The notes below the pieces were generated by a model. It made no database searches. It saw only the letters and a program-made list of their open reading frames with translations, and had not been told where the DNA came from. This document shows positions 7,407-17,008 of a stretch of 64,000 nt of DNA, piece after piece. Position numbers and translations under genes: made by a program. The number at the start of each line of letters is the position of its first letter. The stretch's first letter is position 1. The stretch lies in assembly GCA_965230485.1 (NCBI GenBank), contig CBDDLA010000001.1, positions 806,001 to 870,000 of the forward strand, read 5' to 3'. This DNA is from Putridiphycobacter sp965230485. GTDB lineage: Bacteria; Bacteroidota; Bacteroidia; Flavobacteriales_D; Crocinitomicaceae.

Positions 7407-10400
7407 ATGAGATTATTGAGACTTTTATGCCTTAGCTTCTTACTATTACCTTTTGTTGGCAACTTTGCATTTAGTTCCCACATTGCTGGAGGAAATATTT
7501 CAGTTGTTTACACCGGAACACCTAATACTTATCAGGTCACTTTGACTTTTTATAGGGACTGTTCTGGTATTTCAGCCCCAAGCAATCCTGTTATCACTTT
7601 AGACAATGATTGCGGAGTATCTGGTCAGGTTGAGGTGCTACCTTTGATTCTTCAACAAGAAATTTCTGCGCTGGATCCCAGTCAATGTCCTGACGTTTCT
7701 CAATGTCAAGGTGGTACTGTTCCTGGAATGCAAATGTATCAATATCAAGCTTTAGTAACATTAGACCCATGTGATTCTTGGACATTTTCTTATGCTTCTG
7801 GGGCAAGAAACCCATCTGTAAATGTTGCTTCTGGTGGTTTCTTAATTCAGACGGTGATGAATACAGCCACAAGTTCGACGAATTCTTCTCCAGTTGTATT
7901 ATGGTCACCTTCTAATGGTTTCGACCCTATTCCATATGGTTGTGCAGGTATTGATAAGAACTATGCGCTTAATATTGCAGAACAAAATGGTGATTCATTG
8001 GCTTTTTCATTTACAGCGGCGCTTACTACTACCGGTAATCCTGTTAACTATTCAGGAGGAGCTTCATCTACCAATCCAATTCCAACTATATCTATGGATC
8101 CGCAAACTGGATTAATGAGCTTTAATGCAGCTGTACCAGGAAATTATGTGATTACTGTTTTAATTGAGGAATTTGATTCCAATGGCAATCTACTGAGCTC
8201 AGTCATGCATGACTTTTTATTCGTGGTGGAAGTCTGTGCGAATAACTCTCCTGTAGCACCAAATAGTATTGTCAATTATACAGCGGCTAATACCAATGCC
8301 GTATATGATCCAATGACCAATACCATTAGTATGTGTATTGGTGATGAATTTTGTTTTGATGCTATATTTACCGATCCTGACGGCGACTCACTCACCCTTA
8401 AATCAAATGCACCTGATATTTTGCCTGGTGCTATATTTACACAAACCCATATTACAAAGGATACTGTGATTGGAACTGTATGCTGGGAATACCAACCCGG
8501 ATATAGTGGATCAATTGTTAATATAGTGGCTAAGGATGTGATTTGTGTCCCTGGTACATCTACGTATTCAATTAACCTTAGTATCCCCCCATATTTAAAT
8601 GTCTCTTTTGACGATTCAATTTGTGGTATTCAAACTGCAGACTTAAGTGCAACTGGAACGGGACCCATCACCTGGTCTGTCATATCGGGTGAACCTATGG
8701 TCATTGGAACTAACTTCTCTTGTAACCAATGTAATACACCTGTAGCCACTCCATCTATTACAACTACCTATTTAGTAGAAGATAACTCAGTGTGTAATTT
8801 AACAGATACAATTACTGTGACTGTTGCTCAAAATTTTGGTGGACTTGATGTAAAAGTATTTACGCCAGACACTTTAATATGTCCTGGTGATTGTGTCGAA
8901 GTTGATGGATATACAGAAGAAGAAGAAAACATTCCAATTACTACTAGTCCATGGTTATTTGGCCAATTTACAGATGAAACAGTGCCTACGAACTCTGTTG
9001 TAGATATACCTAATGCGGTGGCAGTGGCACAAATGGCGCCTTTTACAACCATTCAACCCAATATGATTTGTGAAGTATGTGTTGATATTGAACACCCTAG
9101 AATTGGGGATCTAAGATTAGATCTTGTCGCCCCTGATGGTGCAGTACACACCCTTGCCAATCAAAATGGTGGAGCTGGTGCTAATTATTTGAATACTTGT
9201 TTTACTATGACACACCCTACTGGATTGGCACTACCTAGTATTACAACTGGTTTAGCACCATTTCCTGGACCTCATTTACCGCTTGGAAACTTAAATACTG
9301 CTTTACTTGGTTCTCCTATTGGAAATTCTTCTCAAGGTTTATGGCGTTTGCGTGTACACAACTTAGGTTCAACCGGACCAGCTCTAGTAGATACATGGAG
9401 TATTAAAATGTGTAAAGATAGTCTTCGTGCTTTCCCTTCTTCATTCTTTGCTTGGGATAATAATGATGGAATGCCATTAGTAGATACTGTAGACCCTGTC
9501 GTTTGTCCTCAATTTGGGGGACAATATGTACTCTCTGCTTTTAATGCTGATTACTGTTTTGTAACCGATACGATTAACATTAATTTTCACCCACTTCCTG
9601 ATCCAGGAAATGACACAACGGTTCAAATATGTTTAGATGCTGGAACAGTTAACTTATTTGATTACCTCGGTGGAACACCTATTGCTGTTGGAACTTGGGA
9701 AGATGTAAATGGAAATCCAGTTAACCCAATCATAAATTCAGCAAATATACTTGATATGCAGCCGTATAAATATACTGCCGAATCAGTCAACGGATGTTTA
9801 GACTCTTCATTTTTAACAGTTGACTTAATTGATGTTGACCTGACTAATACAACAACATCAATGCCGCTATGTTTTGGTGATGCAAATGGTGAAATTACTG
9901 TAATAGCAACTACCACAGGAGCCAACCCTTTAACATACTCTATTTCTAGTACACCTGGACAACAAGCTTCAAATGTATTTACTGGTTTAGCAGATGGTAC
10001 ATATGATGTTAATGCCATTTATACCTTACCTAATGGTGACCAATGTGTGAAAACTGAAACAGGGGTCATATTAACTGAACCTGATTTACTTGAGATAAAA
10101 AGCTTCACAGTTAATGGCATATCTCCAGCTGTATCAGATCCGGATATAACAACGATTGTATCACCACTTGAATTAAAGGCATGTGATTATAAGTCAATTC
10201 CTATGAGTGTCATCTCTCAAGGAGGAAATCCAAATGAAGCACACCAATACGAGTGGTACATGGATAACATCTCGGTAGGACAAGGCGCAACTTTCGAAAG
10301 TATTAATAATGTACCTGGACCTGGATATGTTGTACTAAGTGATAATAACAATGTGTGTCCTAACGATACAGCTTACTACTTCTTAGAACACTACGATAAT

Positions 10401-11294
10401 ATATTCCCTAGCTTTACAAGTCTAAAAGCTGAAGGTTGTGTAGAATTAGAAGTTGTATTCCAAGATAATAGTAATGAAGTAGCTGGAGGAGATAATGGAT
10501 ACCAAGATATTAGATTATCCTTCTCTAATGGTGATGCCATTCCTCCAATCGCTAAAGGAGGACAAGGATCGTATATCTTCAGAGAAGCTGGGCAATATGA
10601 TGTAACCATAGATATTACATCTATTAACGCCAATACCACTGGTAGTACAAGAGCATTGCATGAATGTAAATACGATACAACTTACCTGCAGTATGTTGAA
10701 GCATACCCTCTACCTGATGTAAGGTTTATTCCAAACCCTGCTCAAATAACAGTGTACGAACCTACCACAACTATGCAAAATTTATCTCCACAAAGTGGGT
10801 CATTTGATGCAACAGCTTTTGCCTGGGACTTTACTAAAAATGCAGAACCTGCAACATCTAACCAAAGAAATCCAGAGATAAATTACCCTGCTGGAATACC
10901 TGGAACATATCCTGTATCTTTAACTGGTTCGTATAATCCAATACCTTCTGATCCTAATGAAGTATGTTCATCTACTGTAAGAGGAGAAGTACAAATTATT
11001 AATGATGTGACTGTGTTTGCTCCAAATGTATTTACCCCTGATGGAAACTCATTTAATGAAACATGGGGCATTAGCATCAACGGAATTGATATTTACGAAT
11101 TTGAATTAACTATTTACAATAGATATGGTGAAGTTGTATTCAAATCATTCAACCCTGAAGGAAGATGGGATGGAACTTTTGGAAACTCTGGTGAAATAGT
11201 TCAAGATGGAACATACCCTTGGATAATTACCGCCAAAGATGCCATTGACGATAATAAATATGAGTTCAAAGGAACCATCAATGTGCTAAAATAA
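7407..11294 (+). CDS. Giant type IX secreted adhesin-like protein, copy 1
   Basis: A 1295-aa protein with a signal peptide (about 1-24). Its N-terminal region begins SSHIAGGNISVVYTG, as in many Bacteroidota gliding-associated surface proteins. A region at about 545-670 resembles a proprotein-convertase P-domain (IEHPRIGDLRLDLVAPDG ... GLWRLRVHNLG). The C-terminal gliding-motility-associated domain (about 1203-1295: APNVFTPDGNSFNETW, ELTIYNRYGEVVF, GRWDGTF, DGTYPWIITAKD) is the type B sorting signal for the type IX system. PKD-like segments lie between. Many cysteines suggest disulfides in the extracellular protein. The second gene, exactly 4351 bp downstream, is a full-length paralogue of equal length with an identical central block (finding). 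Role inferred: surface adhesion or gliding. Confidence 0.88.
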   Translation: MRLLRLLCLSFLLLPFVGNFAFSSHIAGGNISVVYTGTPNTYQVTLTFYRDCSGISAPSNPVITLDNDCGVSGQVEVLPLILQQEISALDPSQCPDVSQCQGGTVPGMQMYQYQALVTLDPCDSWTFSYASGARNPSVNVASGGFLIQTVMNTATSSTNSSPVVLWSPSNGFDPIPYGCAGIDKNYALNIAEQNGDSLAFSFTAALTTTGNPVNYSGGASSTNPIPTISMDPQTGLMSFNAAVPGNYVITVLIEEFDSNGNLLSSVMHDFLFVVEVCANNSPVAPNSIVNYTAANTNAVYDPMTNTISMCIGDEFCFDAIFTDPDGDSLTLKSNAPDILPGAIFTQTHITKDTVIGTVCWEYQPGYSGSIVNIVAKDVICVPGTSTYSINLSIPPYLNVSFDDSICGIQTADLSATGTGPITWSVISGEPMVIGTNFSCNQCNTPVATPSITTTYLVEDNSVCNLTDTITVTVAQNFGGLDVKVFTPDTLICPGDCVEVDGYTEEEENIPITTSPWLFGQFTDETVPTNSVVDIPNAVAVAQMAPFTTIQPNMICEVCVDIEHPRIGDLRLDLVAPDGAVHTLANQNGGAGANYLNTCFTMTHPTGLALPSITTGLAPFPGPHLPLGNLNTALLGSPIGNSSQGLWRLRVHNLGSTGPALVDTWSIKMCKDSLRAFPSSFFAWDNNDGMPLVDTVDPVVCPQFGGQYVLSAFNADYCFVTDTININFHPLPDPGNDTTVQICLDAGTVNLFDYLGGTPIAVGTWEDVNGNPVNPIINSANILDMQPYKYTAESVNGCLDSSFLTVDLIDVDLTNTTTSMPLCFGDANGEITVIATTTGANPLTYSISSTPGQQASNVFTGLADGTYDVNAIYTLPNGDQCVKTETGVILTEPDLLEIKSFTVNGISPAVSDPDITTIVSPLELKACDYKSIPMSVISQGGNPNEAHQYEWYMDNISVGQGATFESINNVPGPGYVVLSDNNNVCPNDTAYYFLEHYDNIFPSFTSLKAEGCVELEVVFQDNSNEVAGGDNGYQDIRLSFSNGDAIPPIAKGGQGSYIFREAGQYDVTIDITSINANTTGSTRALHECKYDTTYLQYVEAYPLPDVRFIPNPAQITVYEPTTTMQNLSPQSGSFDATAFAWDFTKNAEPATSNQRNPEINYPAGIPGTYPVSLTGSYNPIPSDPNEVCSSTVRGEVQIINDVTVFAPNVFTPDGNSFNETWGISINGIDIYEFELTIYNRYGEVVFKSFNPEGRWDGTFGNSGEIVQDGTYPWIITAKDAIDDNKYEFKGTINVLK
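8703..10759 (+). repeat. Long direct repeat, unit 1 (identical block within copy 1)
   Basis: By line-by-line comparison this 2057-bp segment appears identical to 13054-15110. The nearest differences are at 8699 and 8702 on the left and at 10760 on the right. Outside it the two genes differ at many positions, strongly in the first 700 bp. Confidence 0.85.
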
Positions 11295-11379
11295 AAAACT
11301 TAAAAAGTTTTAACTTTTTTGGCTATTTGATAATTTATTCTTAAATTTAAACATAAGTTAATTCATAAAACATGAACAG

Positions 11380-11393
11380 TAACTTTAGCTTTA
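11380..11393 (+). promoter_or_regulatory. Candidate -7 region of the 6S-like RNA
   Basis: Two overlapping near-matches to TAnnTTTG occur: TAACTTTA (11380-11387) and TAGCTTTA (11386-11393), each with A in place of the last G. The second would start transcription close to 11399-11400, the first base of the long stem. Confidence 0.3.
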
Positions 11394-11399
11394 ATTAGC

Positions 11400-11581
11400 G
11401 CCCATGTAGTGATATTTTGGTTCTTAACGTTTTTTATTTTAGAGTCAACTCAACAAACCTGAAGACAGGCCATATTTGCGAAAGCAATCACTTTTTAGTG
11501 TTAACAATGGAAGTCTGACCTTTTTGGCAGCTCTACTCCTTGTTATTTTTGAAGGATCTCATAATAAAATACTACATGGGC
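11400..11581 (+). ncRNA. Structured RNA candidate, 6S-RNA-like
   Basis: A 182-nt element in the gap between the two giant genes. A perfect 11-bp terminal stem joins GCCCATGTAGT (11400-11410) to ACTACATGGGC (11571-11581). Inside, GGTTCTT can pair with a downstream AAGGATC and AGAG with CTCT, leaving asymmetric bulges. Near the apex sit CCAT/AUGG pairing and small hairpins: TTGC-GAAA-GCAA (a GNRA loop) and CACT-TTTT-AGTG. The closing stem is followed at once by TTTTTTCTTTT, as in an intrinsic terminator. Length, rod-like shape and large internal bulges fit 6S RNA (a 6S-Flavo class is known in this phylum). I infer this from shape, not from a remembered consensus. Confidence 0.5.
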
Positions 11582-11757
11582 TTTTTTCTTTTCCAAAATC
11601 TTTTTTTAAATAAAGAGTCAACTTATATGATTGATTTCTTATGAGTTATTCAAACCAAATCAACAATTGCTTGATCGATTGTAAAAAAATCGAAAAAATA
11701 TTAATTATTTTAGCAACCCGTTTGTAATAGGACACGTTTAGAAAAAAAAAATAAACC

Positions 11758-14700
11758 ATGAGACAAATAAAATTTTTATTATTTAGCTTCTTACTAATTT
11801 CCCTTGCTGGTAATTTTGCATTTAGTTCGCACGTTGCCGGAAGTAATATTTCAGTTGTTTATACTGGAACCCCCAATACCTATCAAGTCACATTATCTCT
11901 ATTTCGTGATTGCTCAGGTGTTTCGGCCCCAACAAATCCTGCTATAAGTTTAGATAACGATTGCGGGGTATCTGGTCAAGTTGAAGTGCTGCCTTTGATT
12001 CTTCAGCAAGAAATCTCAGCATTAGATTTTAGCCAATGTCCTGATGTTTCAACATGTTCAGACGGAACATTACCGGGAATGCAATTATATCAATATCAAG
12101 CTATAATCACTCTTGACCCGTGTGATTCATGGACAATTGGATATTCTCTTTTTGCTAGAAACCAATCTGTAAACACTGGTGGTGGTGGTTCTTATGTTGA
12201 GACCATTATTAATACAGCAACAAATGCAACCAATACCACACCAATCGTTTTATGGTCTCCAACAAATGGTTTTGACCCTATTCCATATGGCTGTGTAAAT
12301 ACCGATAAAAATTATGCCTTAAATGTAGTTGACCCAGATGGTGACTCATTGGTGTTTTCACTCGTTGGTGCTTTGCAAGGTCCTGGACAGCCTGTTAACT
12401 ATAACCCTCCTGCCACAGCAACTTCACCGATTTCGGGTATGACAATTGATCCACAAACTGGATTAATGAACTTTAATGCCTCTATGGCTGGAAATTATGT
12501 GATTACTGTTTTAATTGAAGAATTTGATTCCAATGGTAATTTACTGAGTTCCGTCATGCATGACTTTTTATTCGTGGTGGAAGTCTGTGCGAATAACTCT
12601 CCTGTAGCACCAAATAGTATTGTCAATTATACAGCGGTTAATACCAATGCCATATATGATCCAATGACCAACACCATTAGCATGTGTATTGGTGATGAAT
12701 TTTGTTTTGACGTCACATTTACAGATCCTGATCAAGATTCAATTGCCTTAGAATCTAATGTAACTGATATTTTACCTGGCGCCACATTTACGCAAACCCA
12801 TATTTCAAAAGATACTGTGATTGGAACTGTATGCTGGGAATACCAGGCTGGATATAGTGGATCGGTTATTAATATAGTGGCTAAGGATGTGATTTGTGTC
12901 CCTGGCTCGTCTACTTTCGCAATTAACTTAAATATCCCTCCATATTTAAATGTCTCTTTTGACGATTCAATTTGTGGTATTCAAACTGCAGACTTAAGTG
13001 CAACCGGAGCAGGACCTATTACCTGGTCTGTCATATCAGGTGAACCTATTGTTATTGGAACTAACTTCTCTTGTAACCAATGTAATACACCTGTAGCCAC
13101 TCCATCTATTACAACTACCTATTTAGTAGAAGATAACTCAGTGTGTAATTTAACAGATACAATTACTGTGACTGTTGCTCAAAATTTTGGTGGACTTGAT
13201 GTAAAAGTATTTACGCCAGACACTTTAATATGTCCTGGTGATTGTGTCGAAGTTGATGGATATACAGAAGAAGAAGAAAACATTCCAATTACTACTAGTC
13301 CATGGTTATTTGGCCAATTTACAGATGAAACAGTGCCTACGAACTCTGTTGTAGATATACCTAATGCGGTGGCAGTGGCACAAATGGCGCCTTTTACAAC
13401 CATTCAACCCAATATGATTTGTGAAGTATGTGTTGATATTGAACACCCTAGAATTGGGGATCTAAGATTAGATCTTGTCGCCCCTGATGGTGCAGTACAC
13501 ACCCTTGCCAATCAAAATGGTGGAGCTGGTGCTAATTATTTGAATACTTGTTTTACTATGACACACCCTACTGGATTGGCACTACCTAGTATTACAACTG
13601 GTTTAGCACCATTTCCTGGACCTCATTTACCGCTTGGAAACTTAAATACTGCTTTACTTGGTTCTCCTATTGGAAATTCTTCTCAAGGTTTATGGCGTTT
13701 GCGTGTACACAACTTAGGTTCAACCGGACCAGCTCTAGTAGATACATGGAGTATTAAAATGTGTAAAGATAGTCTTCGTGCTTTCCCTTCTTCATTCTTT
13801 GCTTGGGATAATAATGATGGAATGCCATTAGTAGATACTGTAGACCCTGTCGTTTGTCCTCAATTTGGGGGACAATATGTACTCTCTGCTTTTAATGCTG
13901 ATTACTGTTTTGTAACCGATACGATTAACATTAATTTTCACCCACTTCCTGATCCAGGAAATGACACAACGGTTCAAATATGTTTAGATGCTGGAACAGT
14001 TAACTTATTTGATTACCTCGGTGGAACACCTATTGCTGTTGGAACTTGGGAAGATGTAAATGGAAATCCAGTTAACCCAATCATAAATTCAGCAAATATA
14101 CTTGATATGCAGCCGTATAAATATACTGCCGAATCAGTCAACGGATGTTTAGACTCTTCATTTTTAACAGTTGACTTAATTGATGTTGACCTGACTAATA
14201 CAACAACATCAATGCCGCTATGTTTTGGTGATGCAAATGGTGAAATTACTGTAATAGCAACTACCACAGGAGCCAACCCTTTAACATACTCTATTTCTAG
14301 TACACCTGGACAACAAGCTTCAAATGTATTTACTGGTTTAGCAGATGGTACATATGATGTTAATGCCATTTATACCTTACCTAATGGTGACCAATGTGTG
14401 AAAACTGAAACAGGGGTCATATTAACTGAACCTGATTTACTTGAGATAAAAAGCTTCACAGTTAATGGCATATCTCCAGCTGTATCAGATCCGGATATAA
14501 CAACGATTGTATCACCACTTGAATTAAAGGCATGTGATTATAAGTCAATTCCTATGAGTGTCATCTCTCAAGGAGGAAATCCAAATGAAGCACACCAATA
14601 CGAGTGGTACATGGATAACATCTCGGTAGGACAAGGCGCAACTTTCGAAAGTATTAATAATGTACCTGGACCTGGATATGTTGTACTAAGTGATAATAAC

Positions 14701-15645
14701 AATGTGTGTCCTAACGATACAGCTTACTACTTCTTAGAACACTACGATAATATATTCCCTAGCTTTACAAGTCTAAAAGCTGAAGGTTGTGTAGAATTAG
14801 AAGTTGTATTCCAAGATAATAGTAATGAAGTAGCTGGAGGAGATAATGGATACCAAGATATTAGATTATCCTTCTCTAATGGTGATGCCATTCCTCCAAT
14901 CGCTAAAGGAGGACAAGGATCGTATATCTTCAGAGAAGCTGGGCAATATGATGTAACCATAGATATTACATCTATTAACGCCAATACCACTGGTAGTACA
15001 AGAGCATTGCATGAATGTAAATACGATACAACTTACCTGCAGTATGTTGAAGCATACCCTCTACCTGATGTAAGGTTTATTCCAAACCCTGCTCAAATAA
15101 CAGTGTACGAGCCTACTACAACTATGCAAAATTTATCTCCACAAAGTGGGTCATTTGATGCAACAGCTTTTGCCTGGGACTTTACTAAAAATGCAGAACC
15201 TGCAACATCTAACCAAAGAAATCCAGAGGTAAATTACCCTGATGGAATACCTGGTAGATACCCAGTATCTTTAACTGGTTCGTATAATCCAATACCTTCT
15301 GATCCTAATGAAGTATGTTCATCTACTGTAAGAGGTGAAGTACAAATTATTAATGATGTGAATATATTTGCACCAAATATATTTACCCCTGATGGAAACT
15401 CATTTAATGAAACATGGGGCATTAGCATCAACGGAATCGATATTTACGAATTTGAATTAACTATTTACAATAGATATGGTGAAGTTGTATTCAAATCATT
15501 CAACCCTGAAGGAAGATGGGATGGAACTTTTGGAAACTCTGGTGAAATAGTTCAAGATGGAACATACCCTTGGATAATTACCGCCAAAGATGCCATTGAT
15601 GATAATAAATATGAGTTCAAAGGAACCATCAATGTCGTAAAATAA
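11758..15645 (+). CDS. Giant type IX secreted adhesin-like protein, copy 2
   Basis: A 1295-aa paralogue of the upstream gene with the same layout: signal peptide (about 1-24), SSHVAGSNISVVYTG N-terminal region, P-domain-like region at about 545-670, PKD-like segments, and the C-terminal gliding-motility/type B sorting domain (about 1203-1295). No net length change separates the copies: the offset is 4351 bp throughout. The first 240 residues differ widely, residues about 433-1118 are identical, and the last 180 differ by a handful of residues. The gene ends in a bidirectional terminator. The variable N-terminal part suggests different ligands on a shared, recombining scaffold. Confidence 0.88.
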   Translation: MRQIKFLLFSFLLISLAGNFAFSSHVAGSNISVVYTGTPNTYQVTLSLFRDCSGVSAPTNPAISLDNDCGVSGQVEVLPLILQQEISALDFSQCPDVSTCSDGTLPGMQLYQYQAIITLDPCDSWTIGYSLFARNQSVNTGGGGSYVETIINTATNATNTTPIVLWSPTNGFDPIPYGCVNTDKNYALNVVDPDGDSLVFSLVGALQGPGQPVNYNPPATATSPISGMTIDPQTGLMNFNASMAGNYVITVLIEEFDSNGNLLSSVMHDFLFVVEVCANNSPVAPNSIVNYTAVNTNAIYDPMTNTISMCIGDEFCFDVTFTDPDQDSIALESNVTDILPGATFTQTHISKDTVIGTVCWEYQAGYSGSVINIVAKDVICVPGSSTFAINLNIPPYLNVSFDDSICGIQTADLSATGAGPITWSVISGEPIVIGTNFSCNQCNTPVATPSITTTYLVEDNSVCNLTDTITVTVAQNFGGLDVKVFTPDTLICPGDCVEVDGYTEEEENIPITTSPWLFGQFTDETVPTNSVVDIPNAVAVAQMAPFTTIQPNMICEVCVDIEHPRIGDLRLDLVAPDGAVHTLANQNGGAGANYLNTCFTMTHPTGLALPSITTGLAPFPGPHLPLGNLNTALLGSPIGNSSQGLWRLRVHNLGSTGPALVDTWSIKMCKDSLRAFPSSFFAWDNNDGMPLVDTVDPVVCPQFGGQYVLSAFNADYCFVTDTININFHPLPDPGNDTTVQICLDAGTVNLFDYLGGTPIAVGTWEDVNGNPVNPIINSANILDMQPYKYTAESVNGCLDSSFLTVDLIDVDLTNTTTSMPLCFGDANGEITVIATTTGANPLTYSISSTPGQQASNVFTGLADGTYDVNAIYTLPNGDQCVKTETGVILTEPDLLEIKSFTVNGISPAVSDPDITTIVSPLELKACDYKSIPMSVISQGGNPNEAHQYEWYMDNISVGQGATFESINNVPGPGYVVLSDNNNVCPNDTAYYFLEHYDNIFPSFTSLKAEGCVELEVVFQDNSNEVAGGDNGYQDIRLSFSNGDAIPPIAKGGQGSYIFREAGQYDVTIDITSINANTTGSTRALHECKYDTTYLQYVEAYPLPDVRFIPNPAQITVYEPTTTMQNLSPQSGSFDATAFAWDFTKNAEPATSNQRNPEVNYPDGIPGRYPVSLTGSYNPIPSDPNEVCSSTVRGEVQIINDVNIFAPNIFTPDGNSFNETWGISINGIDIYEFELTIYNRYGEVVFKSFNPEGRWDGTFGNSGEIVQDGTYPWIITAKDAIDDNKYEFKGTINVVK
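13054..15110 (+). repeat. Long direct repeat, unit 2 (identical block within copy 2)
   Basis: Counterpart of 8703-10759, 2057 bp with no difference that I could find. The boundary on the right is the G at 15111, opposite A at 10760. Confidence 0.85.
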
Positions 15646-15665
15646 AAACATAATAAATAACCCAT

Positions 15666-15699
15666 AAAAAAAGCCTCTTCAGTTTGAAGAGGCTTTTTT
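15666..15699. terminator. Bidirectional intrinsic terminator
   Basis: GCCTCTTC (15673-15680) pairs with GAAGAGGC (15686-15693) over a 5-nt loop, flanked by seven A and six T, so it works on both strands between the giant gene (plus) and trhO (minus). Confidence 0.92.
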
Positions 15700-15724
15700 A
15701 TTGATTGATAGATTAATCTTAATT

Positions 15725-16756
15725 TTAGCTTTTGAATCTTAAATTTTCTGAACGCCCTTTTTTATAGATCTTATTACTCGCAAAGGCTCCTTTTCGTAAA
15801 CGCTTTTGTTCTTCATAAGGTAATTCAATAACAGATTTACATTCATCAGAACAGCAATTATTCATTTCTTCTTTACATTTATCGCATTGAATAAATAATA
15901 AATGACAAGCCATATTTTCACAATTTGTATGACTATCGCAAGGTGATCCACATTGGTGACAATTGGAAACCACATCAGTACTTATACTCTCTGCTAATCT
16001 ATGGTCAAATACAAAGTTTTTACCTAGGAATTGATTCTCAAGTCCTTCGGCTTTTACTTGACGTGTATATTCGATAATCCCACCTTCCAATTGAAAAACT
16101 TTTTTAAAGCCTTTGTGCCTGTAATAAGCACTTGCTTTTTCGCAACGAATACCACCAGTACAATACATGAGAAGATTTTTTTCTTCTTTATCATTTTTCA
16201 AATCGTCCTCAATAATATCTAAAGAATCTCTAAACGTATCAACATCAGGACGGACCGCCCCCTTAAAATAACCAATTTCACTTTCGTAGTGGTTTCTCAT
16301 GTCTACGCATACAGTATTTGGATCTGCTAACATTTTATTAAATTCCTTGGCATTTAGATGTCTTCCAATATCAGTAACATCAAAGGTATCATCATTTAAA
16401 CCATCAGCTAAAATTTTGTTTCTGACTTTTATTTTTAGCTTCAAAAAAGATTTATTATCCTGCTCTACTGCAATATTTAACCTTACACCATTTAAAAACG
16501 TAATACTATCTAAATGTGACTTAAAAAGATCAAAATTCTCAGCGGGCAAGGACAGTTGCGCATTTATTCCCTCGTGAGCAACATAAATTCGACCTAAAAC
16601 ATCTAATTCGTTCCAGGTCAAAAATAAATGATCTCTAAAAATTTGTGGATTTCCAATTTTCGCGTACCTATAGAAAGAGATAGTAACTCTATCCTTTCCT
16701 GCTTCTTCAATTAAAGCAGCTCTTTCCTTAGCACTTAATTTATTATACAGTTGCAT
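15725..16756 (-). CDS. trhO: tRNA uridine-34 hydroxylase, rhodanese family
   Basis: A 343-aa TrhO (YceA) protein, which hydroxylates U34 of tRNA using oxygen on the path to wobble-uridine modification. Layout: N-terminal acylphosphatase-like domain (about 1-115, with YVAHEGINAQLS), rhodanese domain (about 125-235) with the active loop CTGGIRCEKA (catalytic Cys199, second Cys205), then a C-terminal region with a cysteine cluster (CHQCGSPC, CEN, CDKC, CCSDEC) that probably binds zinc. Length fits the longer bacterial form. It is convergent with the giant gene across the shared terminator. Confidence 0.93.
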   Translation of the reverse strand: MQLYNKLSAKERAALIEEAGKDRVTISFYRYAKIGNPQIFRDHLFLTWNELDVLGRIYVAHEGINAQLSLPAENFDLFKSHLDSITFLNGVRLNIAVEQDNKSFLKLKIKVRNKILADGLNDDTFDVTDIGRHLNAKEFNKMLADPNTVCVDMRNHYESEIGYFKGAVRPDVDTFRDSLDIIEDDLKNDKEEKNLLMYCTGGIRCEKASAYYRHKGFKKVFQLEGGIIEYTRQVKAEGLENQFLGKNFVFDHRLAESISTDVVSNCHQCGSPCDSHTNCENMACHLLFIQCDKCKEEMNNCCSDECKSVIELPYEEQKRLRKGAFASNKIYKKGRSENLRFKS

Positions 16757-16976
16757 GCTATATTAATATTTAAGATTTAAAGTGCGGCAAATATAATCAG
16801 TATTATTTTAAAAAGTCTCAATAAAGAATAACTGATCCATTAATCCGTTTTCTTTATCCGTTTCCAATCCGTATATTTTTTTTAATAAAGTGAGTTAAAC
16901 ATGATAAAAATCAGCAAAAAAACGACTTCAAATTCGTATAATTAAACCTGACAAAGAAAATTTGATAGAAATATTT

Positions 16977-16984
16977 TATCTTTG
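16977..16984 (+). promoter_or_regulatory. -7 box of the paa operon
   Basis: TATCTTTG matches TAnnTTTG exactly, 24 nt before the paaA ATG at 17009. The TTG within it (16982) opens the frame and could be mistaken for a start codon. Confidence 0.5.
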
Positions 16985-17008
16985 TACAACACCAAATATT
17001 ACAAAGTT

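Noticed and set aside
8828..9052. Open frames on the minus strand inside the giant genes, repeated exactly at 13179-13403
   Set aside because: They are identical only because the underlying DNA block is duplicated; they have no start signals and lie antisense to clear coding sequence.
11294..11320. AT-only hairpins just after the first giant gene as a terminator
   Set aside because: AAAACTT/AAGTTTT pairings are weak and expected by chance in this AT-rich sequence; I do not list them as a terminator.
11441..11623. Direct repeat AGAGTCAACT at 11441-11450 and 11614-11623, possible target duplication of an inserted element
   Set aside because: The copies do not border the inverted-repeat arms (11400 and 11581), are too long and too far off for a clean target duplication, and no transposase is present.
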